NCBI GenBank assembly: GCA_023512835.1
Contig: CM042085.1
Location: 51,269,569-51,333,568 of the forward strand
Length of the DNA stretch: 64,000 nt
Direction: 5' to 3'
Source: Taxillus chinensis
Taxonomy: Eukaryota; Streptophyta; Magnoliopsida; Santalales; Loranthaceae
A program made the translations under genes and the position numbers. Shown here one piece after another: positions 1 to 8,624 of this stretch. The notes beneath the pieces are model-generated. The model was not told the DNA's origin and did not search any database. It was given only the letters and a program-made list of their open reading frames with translations. Numbering within the stretch: the stretch's first letter is position 1; the number at the start of each line of letters is the position of its first letter.

Positions 1-1
1 A

Positions 2-1830
2 TCACGACAACTAAAGACCCACGAGGTGAACTATCCCACACACGACTTAGAACTAGCAGCAATCATCCTTGCACTAAAGATTTGGCGTCACTATCTTTAT
101 GGGGAGAAATGTGAGATCTACACCGATCATAAAAGTCTAAAATACATATTCACCCAAAAGGAGCTCAACATGCGACAAAGAAGGTGGCTAGAATTATTAA
201 AAGATTATGATTGCACCATCAACTACCATCCTGGGAAGGCAAACGTGGTGGCTGATGCACTAAGATGGAAACATGTCGGAACCTTGGCAACATTGATCAC
301 TTCGCAAAGGCCTCTAATTGAAGATCTGAAGAGGTTGGATGTTGAAATCGTAAAACCTAGGGAAAGAAGCTACCTATTCCACGTGACCATACAACCAACA
401 CTTTTGGAGAGGATAAAGGCGGCACAACAAGAAGATCCCAAGCTACAACGAAAGAGGGAAGCAGCGCAAAAAGGTAGACTTCCTGAGTTCAACATCGATA
501 AAGGTGGTTTCTTAAGATTTGGTACAAGACTCTGTGTACCATCATCTTCTGGACTAAAACGGGAGTTACTAGTCGAAGCACATAGCTCCGCATTCTCTAT
601 ACATCCAGGAAGCACCAAGATGTATCAAGACTTACGAAAGAACTATTGGTGGGACAATATGAAGAGAGAAATTGCGGAATTTATATCCAGGTGCTTGGTG
701 TGCTAAAGAGTAAAGGCTGAGCGCCAATTACCAAGTGGAGTATTGCAATCACTTCCAATACCCGAATGGAAGTGGGAAAATGTAACTATGGATTTTGTCA
801 CGGGTCTGCCCAGAACATCAAAAGGACACAATGCGATTTGGGTCGTAGTGGATCGCCTGACAAAAACGTCTCACTTCATCCCTATCCGCGACGATTTCTC
901 TTTGGATCAATTAGCCAAGCTATACATCAAGGAAGTCATTCGGTTGCATGGAGTGCCATTATCAATCGTCTCTAATCGTGATCCAAGATTCACATCTAAG
1001 TTTTGGAGGAGCCTTCAACATGCCTTAAGTACCGAACTGAAGTTTAGTACTGCCTTCCACCCTCAAACAGATGGGCAATCAGAGAGGACAATCCAAACTT
1101 TGGAGGACATGCTTAGAGCTTGTGCTATTGACTTTCAAGGGGATTGGGAGAAACACCTTCCCTTGGTGGAATTCTCCTATAATAATAGCTATCACCAAGC
1201 ATACAAATGGCACCATATGAAGCTCTTTATGGGAAAAGGTGTCGAACACCAACATGTTGGGATGAGGTAGGAGAAAGAAAACTACTTGCCCCCGATTTGG
1301 TGCAAGAAACAACAGAAAAAGTGCGTCTAATTCAAGAAGATATGCGAGCCGCTCAAAGCAACGAGAAGAGCTATGCGGACCACCGACGAAAGGACTTGGA
1401 GTTTGAAGTAGGCGATCATGTATTTCTAAAGGTTTCACCATGGAAAGGAGTAATGCGATTTGGAAAGAAAGGGAAGTTAAGCCCCCGATACATTGGACCA
1501 TTTGACATACTAGAAAAGATTGGAGCAACAGCATATCGCCTAGCCCTACCACCATACTTGGAACACGTGCACAATGTGTTCCATGTGTCTCTCCTAAGAA
1601 AGTACATACCAGATCCATCACATGTTTTAACAGAAGAGCCTGTCCAACTCGATGTTGACTTGACCTACGAAGAATATCCGGTGCAAATTCTTGACCGCAA
1701 GGAACAAGTGTTACGTACGAAAAGAATTCCACTCGTGAAAGTGTTATGGAGGAATCAAATCACCGAGGAGGCAACGTGGGAGCATGAAGAAACGATGAGG
1801 CAAAAATATCCTAAACTTTTCCATGATTAA
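2..1830 (+). pseudogene. Gypsy pol fragment: RNase H, integrase, chromodomain (broken)
   Basis: Translation from position 2 gives the end of RNase H ([11 protein letters not shown], about 118-150, and [13 protein letters not shown], about 226-264). The integrase H2C2 zinc finger follows ([10 protein letters not shown] to CLVC, about 580-703), then the integrase core (about 743-1250) and a chromodomain-like end (LVKVLWRNQ...ATWEHEE, about 1735-1800). Three defects are visible. A TAA at 704-706 lies in the same frame right after CLVC, where the family normally has Gln. A frameshift near 1200-1210 moves the reading from the frame ending at 1270 to the frame that opens as MAPYEALYG at 1207. The second catalytic Asp of the DDE triad reads Asn (VSNRDPRFTS instead of the usual VSDRD). 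The gene cannot make an active integrase. Confidence 0.92.
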
Positions 1831-1861
1831 GGTACGCGATAATTTCGAGGACGAAATTCTT

Positions 1862-1876
1862 TTAAGTGGGGTATGA
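1862..1876 (+). promoter_or_regulatory. Polypurine tract of the gypsy element
   Basis: A purine-rich stretch (AAGTGGGGTATGA region) lies between the stop codon at 1830 and the LTR start TGTAAGG at 1877. It follows the segment TTTCGAGGACGAAATTCTTT that commonly sits just before the polypurine tract of Tekay-like elements. It would prime plus-strand DNA synthesis. The boundary is approximate. Confidence 0.65.
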
Positions 1877-4326
1877 TGTAAGGCCCGCAAAAATTTAAGC
1901 TCTTCCTTAAATAGTAATAATAATAATGTCATTACTAAAAATAGTTAGAAAGAATATTTTAGATATTATCACAATAAAAATAAGTACCCAATATAGTCAT
2001 TTAAGTAGAATGTGACTAGTAAGTAGCCGTTAGAATAGTAACTAGCAGTTAGAATAGTAACTAACCATTGGAATAAGTAACTAACTGTTATGAATAGTAT
2101 CCGTTTGAATTGTTATAAATAGGTATATGTATGTAATAATGTTTTATAATATTATACTTTATAGGTTTATAAAGTAAGAAGTCATGGAATATAATGTTAT
2201 CTTACTTTATTGTTTATTGGTTACGCAATTATATTATTTTATCCGCGTTAATATTAAATACGTTATAAAAATAAAATAATTTCTTATACGTCATAAAAAG
2301 TTTAGATGCTATATATTATGTCATTTAGTTTCTTAAACCAAATTACTATGGGTAAGTAAGTATTACAAGCCTTAACTTTACCAAAAGTATAAAACATAGG
2401 TAAGACCCAAAAATTTGAATAAGGCAGATTCTGGAGGTCCCATTCAAAAATCCATAACTTGAGTTATACAGATCCAATTGACATGACACCAAAGCCCATT
2501 TGTTCATTTATGACTTAGCTAAAACCTGTACAAATTTAAGAATTTAATATGAATCCAATCAATTCCAGAAGTTAAAATACTACACATAGGTTCAGTATGA
2601 ACGGGTAAATATTTTAATATGACTTTAAAATTCAATAACTTTTGTTATACATATGTAAAAATTATAAAATTGACACCCATTTGTAGATACTTGAGTTAGT
2701 AATGTAATACAATTGGCCATTTGTCAAAAACTACAAAATTAAAAATGTTATAATTGAATTAGTAGGAAGTACACCAATGTGGACTTTTGATGCCAAAGGA
2801 ACCTTCTAGGTTTAAAAGTATTAAAACATTTTTAAATGGTAGGAGGAGATAACCACGTTTTCAATAAGAGATAATATGAGAAAAATAAAGTATTATATAT
2901 ATATATATTTTAAATAATTTAATTTAATGCCAAAGTCAAATTCGTACACTATTTTTCACACTATTACACCTCCCACCTTACCTATAAATAACATGCCTCA
3001 CTTCCCTTCTCAAGCACTCTTTCCATTCAAATAAGCCACAAAACTCTCCTCCAAATACTCTCCAAAAAGTTCTATTAACACCAAAATAGTCCTCCAAGCC
3101 CTCTCTTCTCTCAATCTTCCTCTCACCCGTTGGAAGTTCCAAAAGGTAAATATTTCAAGCATATATTAATCATGTTCTTGGAAGGCTAATCCTCCTCATA
3201 CATATATATATTATGGATGGCCTTGCCCCTCAATATATATATGTATATTTATTAAATAATATGTATATGTGTATATATATTATTATTATTCCATGGAAGA
3301 CTAAGCCTCCTCATACATATATATATTATGGATGGCTTTGCCCCTCAATATATATATGTATATGATACGTATATGTGTATATATAGATTATTATTATCAT
3401 GAGGAGTTTTTCCACCATAATATACTTATATATGTCTCTCAATATATTATTTATGAATATACTATTATTATTAAAACTAAAATATTAACTTTTAAATTTT
3501 GTTTCAAGGTTTATAAACGTGGAAGACAAAAAGATTGTAAGGATCCCCTCTCCATTTCCTTACCACAATCTCCGACGTGGAAATTTATTTCCTATTTCTT
3601 CTCTATATTTCTATCTCAAGATTTCTCCTCATAATATTATTTTAAGAATAATTAACTTTCCTTGGCACTTCTTGGGAATTTGGTAATCTAATTTATTGAA
3701 TGATGAATAACCCTTTTACTTATTGGGGCTATTATTGCAAGACCTTCCTTTACGTTGAAATTTACCATGGATGTGATTGTTTGAAAATTTATGAAGATAT
3801 GTTTTATGTTTGGCAATATGTTTATGGGTGGTTCCGGAAAGACCTCCAATGCATTGGGTAAAGAACATCACTGGAGAGTGTCAATCCAGTTGATAAAAAG
3901 TTATGCAAGATATCTAGGTGGTGAACCTAGATGAGAAGATATTCTTATTTTTCCATGAGTTGATTATTCTCTATATATTATCCCTTACTTTTAACCTTAT
4001 TGGGCTATTTGAGCTCATTTCCTTCATGTTTTCTTCCAACCCCAGGGAACTAGGAGAAAGCAAGGATGCTAGGATAATGGTATCCAGAATGCTTGGAATA
4101 ACATCATAAGAAGTTTATGCATGTAGTATTTATATGTCATGTAAAACTATAATGGGCTATCAACACCTAGTCTCTAAACGCTAAACCTTAGAGATCTTGT
4201 GATGAGTCTTGATGTAATAAATAAACCATCGAATTTATGTTGAGCAATAGATTACTATTAATATAATTGCAATATCTTATTTGTCTAACGCACCTGGTAT
4301 GGATGTCCAGATTTGGGGGCGTTACA
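1877..4326 (+). repeat. 3' LTR (about 2.45 kb) of the gypsy element
   Basis: The LTR begins TGTAAGGCCCGC and ends GGGGGCGTTACA, giving short inverted ends TGTAA/TTACA. It is very AT-rich. Two TATA-like boxes are present, TATAAAT at 2114-2120 and TATAAATA at 2993-3000. The second is followed by a CT-rich leader and looks the better promoter. An imperfect direct duplication of about 115 bp occurs at 3180-3402. No convincing ORF is present; the frames at 3332-3634 and 3918-4109 are AT-rich noise. Confidence 0.82.
3180..3402 (+). repeat. Two-copy tandem duplication inside the 3' LTR
   Basis: Units at 3180-3294 and 3295-3402 both start GGAAG(G/A)CTAA(T/G)CCTCC. Both run through a TATATA-rich stretch and the shared phrase TATGGATGG, followed by CTTTGCCCC or CCTTGCCCC and repeated TATATATGTATAT. 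They differ by scattered substitutions and a small deletion, so this is an old local duplication. Confidence 0.8.
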
Positions 4327-4946
4327 CTGCTGACTCCATAGCTGCTGACTACGAAGCTGCTGACCACGAAGCTGCTGACCACGAACTTCAACCTTACAGT
4401 TCGCCCAGGGTACTGTTCATCATCATTTTTTGCCTGGTTTTCGTCTGGAATCAACCCAGCAACCCCCCAGGCACTCACAAACACGCGTTTTACTAAACAG
4501 TACCAAATTACGTACCCAAACTGATATAAATCAGTTCTTAACCACAGATTTTATGCTAAATTATCAGATCTAACCCCAAAATTGGGTTTCCCCCAAAACT
4601 TAGGGTTTATGCTCAAATTCATAAATCATGATAAATTCACGCATATTCCAAGACAGAATCGAGATAAGAGGTTCAAGGACACCTACCTGGAAGATTATTT
4701 GCAATCCACGAGCTCCAATCGCCCCAAAATCGCCAAGTGAAGCTCTTCACCTTCTCTCTTTCTCTCTCTTACTCAAACACGCACGCACCAAGCAAAATTA
4801 AAGGGATAATGCAATTTCTTAATTATTTTGCTGCCAATAATTGGCCTCCGCACAAAAAAAAACAAAAAACCCAAACCCCACACCCTACCCCCCACCCCCC
4901 CCAAAAAAACCCCCCCCCCACCAAACCCCCCCCCCCCCACCCAACC

Positions 4947-4977
<31 letters not shown>

Positions 4978-5131
4978 GCCCCCCAACCCCCCCCCCCCCC
5001 CACCCCCCCCCCCCCCCCCACCCCCCCCAACCCGGCCCCTCTCCTTTTTTCACCCCCCCCCCCCCCCCACAACCCTTTAACTAAAACTCCCCCCAACCCC
5101 CCCCTACACCTCACCCCCCCCCCCCTTTCCC

Positions 5132-5188
<57 letters not shown>

Positions 5189-5599
5189 CCCCCCCCTTTT
5201 AAAAAAACTTTCAAAAAAAAAACCCAGGTTTAAAAAATCCAAAGTACAACACCCGCACAAAAAAACCCCCACCCACCCCTCCCAAAGAATAATTGATCTC
5301 CCGAAGGCAATAATTGACCTCCCGAGGTCACGAACGCCAAATTGAGCCCAATTACTGTCAAAACGCTCGAAATGACGAGCACAACACTAAACAGATATTA
5401 TTACACCCAAAAGACCACCCAAACGCAAAGTCAACTAATAAACCCCAAAAAGTCAACAATCGGGTCAAATGGGGCCCCGATTCGGAATCGGGCCCAAGTA
5501 CAGTCAAAATGCTCACATCGACGACTACACTACCATCTAGATAGTTGCATTCCCATAGAATGACTATCTCTCAAAACTACCCAAATATGAGTCTTTACA
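4327..5599 (-). repeat. Gypsy LTR fragment (same family as the solo LTR at 12634), minus strand
   Basis: Read on the minus strand this starts TGTAAAGACTCATATTTGGGTAG at 5599, like the solo LTR at 12634 and the LTR at 40666. It shares their TC/GA-rich run, CAGCAG-type repeats (4327-4390) and the CCTCGGGAGGTCAATTATTG block. Its distal part was displaced off the window by the gypsy insertion ending at 4326. A C-rich tract at about 4852-5275 is absent from the sister copies. The LTR begins inside a PPR pseudogene; the 5 bp beyond its start (5600-5604) should be one target-site copy. Confidence 0.85.
4852..5275. repeat. Degenerate poly-C/A low-complexity tract
   Basis: About 420 bp consist almost only of C with interspersed A, a few T and very few G. 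There are uninterrupted C runs of 20 and more, one near 5131-5187. It lies between two blocks that are nearly adjacent in the sister LTR at 12905-12965 (the CAATAATTGACCTCCCGAGG block and the AATTGGCC block). The long proline/glycine frames it generates are not genes. It is either a sequencing/assembly artefact or a real C-rich expansion. Confidence 0.9.
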
Positions 5600-5990
5600 T
5601 GGGCTTCCTCTCCGACGCATTTCATCGAACACCATCTGGGCTTCCTCAATCTTCCCCTTAATGCACATTTGGTTGATCACAAGCCTATAGGAGGGCAAAC
5701 CCAAACCCCCATTCGTCCTCCTCTGCATCACCTCAAACAACTTCAATGCTTCGCCGAATCAATTTCTCTTGAAAAATGTCTCCATAATGTTCTCGGACGC
5801 ATCAATTCCTAGCTCCAAACCCTCACCTACTATCTTGTTCCACACCCCTCGCAGCCTCCATCAAATCACGCCCCTCACAAAACCATCGAATCAAAAACCG
5901 ATCGCGCACGGCCAGATCCATAGTTTCAATTTGGAAACAATGAACTTGGCTTCAACCACAAGCTTGCACCCATAGAGAGTGTCCCTAACA
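5600..5990 (-). pseudogene. Pentatricopeptide repeat (PPR) protein pseudogene fragment
   Basis: The minus strand encodes a PPR-like stretch. The segment YRLVINQMCIKGKIEEAQMV followed by FDEMRRRG (about 5620-5690) matches the helix pair of a P-type PPR motif. Upstream, ASENIMETFFKRN, GEALKLFEVM and, in another frame, FLIRWFCEGRDLMEAAR fit further repeats. In-frame stops and at least one frameshift between 5750 and 5950 break the frame. The gypsy LTR inserted at 5599 cuts it, so downstream repeats are lost or off the window. PPR proteins bind organellar RNA; this copy cannot be assigned to a named member and is surely nonfunctional. Confidence 0.75.
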
Positions 5991-7206
5991 ACGTTGGGTT
6001 CCTTTAGGCGAGAGAGAAGGAGAGAGAAAGTTTAAAAAATAATAAAATAATATGTAAATAATGAATAATGACTCTTCAAATGTGAAGAATTACTATAGCA
6101 ATTTCTAAATTTGAAGATTGATGTAAAGAGTCTGTTGGAGCAAAAATTTTAAGTTTTAATGTCTACATGTAAATAATACATAGGGGGTTGGAGTTGCTCT
6201 AATGACTCATGTTAACTTGGCCAAATTCACAATTTTTTGCACTTCTCAGATAGGTAATTTTTTTAATATAAAAATATATACATAGACCTTATTTTAAGAT
6301 TTTGCTTAGAATTATGACTGCCCTAGGTTAAAAAAAGCATAGAGAGGAAGACAAATCGATCAAGTGGTAGAGAGACAAGCATCCTAATTTGGTATTGTGC
6401 AAATAGAGTGGGGTTCTTCCTTGCTCAAAATTTGGTTTCTTTTTCCACGACAAGCATTCTAAATTGGAAACACGTTTCCTTTTTCCACGACATAGCACCG
6501 ACCACTGACAATCTCCCATTATGGCAAGGACACTGTTGTGGGATGATAACGCACCAATGGTCCAACACAAGCAAATAATTTTTATTTCCTAATTCCCTTT
6601 TCTTGTTAAAGTATTTTCTTCAAATTTAATTTTTCACAATAACTTTTTTTTTTATTTGAACAATTCAAGTAGACTTTTTAGTTTATATATTTTAACTATT
6701 TATTAATTAAGATATTACTTTTTAAATATTTATTTATTTTTTTAAATAGAAAAGTAAATATGGCAACAGAAAATATAATATTTTAATAAATAGAGAATGA
6801 ATAGTATTTGGTTAAATTTAAAGAGTTACTATTTATTTTGTTAAAATTTTAGTTATAATAGAGAGTTTGAAAAGTATATTTTAAAGACATTCTGTTAAAC
6901 TAGCTCTTCAAACTAATCAAAAAAACAAAAGTAGAGAGTCTATAATGGATGCTTTTAGTCATTATTCGACCTCTGTTTCTCTTTTGAGTCCATATGAATT
7001 TGTCATTACTTTTTTTTTTTTAAAATTTAAAAACAATTTTGCTCTTTTTTGTTATTTTTTTATTAATTTTTGGAGCAATGCTACGTATAACCGGAATTGA
7101 ATAATCTTTGGATAACTGTAACAACGTGACAACATACTAATTCATCGGAAGAAAGAAAAAAAAATCATGACTATTCAATCAGTTATGATTTTACAACGAT
7201 ACCAAT
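5991..7206. other. AT-rich intergenic stretch with MITE-like debris
   Basis: No gene is recognised. The stretch holds phrases such as AAAGAGTCTGTTGGAGC (about 6125) and GGGGTTGGAGTTGCTCT (about 6184), which resemble the ends of small plant DNA transposons, and GACTCTTCAAA-like repeats near 6070 and 6900. No clear pair of terminal repeats could be closed by eye, so no element is called. Confidence 0.4.
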
Positions 7207-7980
7207 AACTAGGGGTGCTACCCGCCATAGCGGGGGCGGGGTCTACCTATTACTGTACCCCACCCTCGCCTAGGCGGGTAATAAAATTTTAAAACCGTAC
7301 CCCGCCCCATGTGTAGGCGGGGCGGGGTATCCCGTCCTATGGCGGGGTAAGCGGGGGGAGGCTTCATCCGCCCGCACCCCGCTACCGGCTTTTATTGATT
7401 TCTCTCTTAAGACAATCTTGCCTTTTAGAGGCTCCACGAAGCAGTTGATAGGAGTAATTCGGATCCTACCGGGGGTGGAATCAACCTATTACCACCTCCT
7501 GTTTTCGCTTAGGCAATAAATTAAATTTTAAGATTGTATCACGTTCCATATATAAGCGTGACACGATATACCGTTCTTTAATATGTCTGCGAATGGGGTT
7601 CGATTTGCCCGCATCTTGTTATCGTTTTTTATTGGATCTCTTCATATCAATAATTTTGACTTAAATCAAATTTCTACATCATTTTTAACCAAAAAATTAT
7701 TTAAAATAATTTAATTTTACAATAATAAATATCATTCAAAAATATCCAAAATTATAAATAATAGTTAAATAATAATATTTAAAATATTATAAAATTATAA
7801 ATAAATATTATTAAAATTAGGCGGAGCGGGATACCCCGTTACCTATTATCGCTCTCCGTTCCCGCCTGAGGCGGGGTATCAAGTTTAAAAATCACATCCC
7901 GCTTTTGCCTAGGTGGGATAACCCGCCTCGCATAGCGAGGGCGTAGCGAATAGCGGACGCGGGTATCCGTTGTCCATCAT
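7207..7980. mobile_element. Non-autonomous hAT-like element with GC-rich subterminal repeats
   Basis: The left end reads ACTAGGGGTGCTACCCGC. The right end, on the other strand, reads TGATGGACAACGGATACCCGC, resembling hAT ends of the type TAGGG(A/G)TG..ACGGGTACCCGC. Near-matching 8-bp flanks TACCAATA and TACCAACA (7 of 8 bases) suggest a hAT target duplication. Both subterminal parts (7225-7380 and 7820-7965) are packed with GCGGGG/CCCCGC repeats, while the core (7620-7810) is very AT-rich. No transposase frame is present. It ends about 270 bp upstream of the putative GRAS 5'UTR. Confidence 0.6.
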
Positions 7981-8249
7981 ACCAACAACAAACAGGTTGC
8001 ACAACATTTATTCTAATAAGATAAAGATAAAAGACACGGGTAACGATGCTCTGCTTTAAAATTCAAAATGTCATGGTTGACATCGTTGAAAATGAACACA
8101 CACCCATTCGGTTCTTTGGCAGACGTTTCGAGGCTAGAGATTTAACGCGTGGCGGGGCCCGATTAGTGGGGTGTGGCTTGGAAATGGTAGAGCCCTTCCT
8201 CTATTCACATACGGCGAGTCCAAGAACGTAACCAGTTGTCGTAGAAAAC

Positions 8250-8624
8250 GCGGAGGCCGCTCCGGCACAAGGCTCGGGATTTCACCATTAGCCAGGGGCA
8301 TCGCCGCCGCCGCCTGTTCTTTCGAGGTACACTGATTCGTTCTTTCATTGATACATTTTCAGTGTTTAACTTGTACTCGAATCAGTCTCATGATGCAATA
8401 AGAGCTACTGTGTTTCATGTGATTTGATGAGTGCTTGTTTATTTCTTTGTAAATCGCTGCTATCTGTCCTCCTTTAGTTAGTTTTTCCGAACAAGCATGA
8501 AATGAGTTAATCATTGTTGTATGTTTCAACAACAGTTAGCGTAATAAATGTTTGGATAATTTATTCTATGTTGGTTGTGATTTGTACGGATTCGGTACTT
8601 GAAGCTTGTTTTGCGCTTCCGTAG
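8250..8624 (+). promoter_or_regulatory. Putative 5'UTR of the GRAS gene with a leader intron (8327-8624)
   Basis: A GC-rich leader (GCCGCCGCCGCC around 8305) is followed by a donor-like CGAG|GTACAC at 8327. A T-rich stretch then leads to an acceptor TTGCGCTTCCGTAG ending at 8624, immediately before the ATG. Many LISCL-type GRAS genes are known to carry a single 5'UTR intron in front of an intronless CDS, which fits. The transcription start is not visible; no clear TATA box was found. Splice sites are inferred by eye. Confidence 0.55.

Larger units (their letters stand above)
1..4326 (+). mobile_element. Ty3/gypsy Tekay/Del-like chromovirus, 3' half with complete 3' LTR
   Basis: The window opens inside the pol gene of a Ty3/gypsy element. 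The order RNase H, H2C2 zinc finger, integrase core, then chromodomain-like tail, polypurine tract and a long LTR is that of a plant chromovirus. The long LTR and the chromodomain style (PLVKVLWRN...ATWE) suggest the Tekay/Del lineage, which is inferred. The element is inserted in a minus-strand LTR of another gypsy family that resumes at 4327. The 5 bp next to its right end (CTGCT, 4327-4331) should be one copy of the target-site duplication, but the left end is outside the window. Confidence 0.9.

Noticed and set aside
4737..5202. Long proline-rich (+) and glycine-rich (-) open frames
   Set aside because: They are translations of the poly-C/A tract; every frame is open because the sequence lacks T and G, and no protein features exist.
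8046..8231. 61-codon frame upstream of the GRAS gene as a possible uORF or small gene
   Set aside because: It lies before the likely transcription start, has no recognisable features and no codon bias that I can see.
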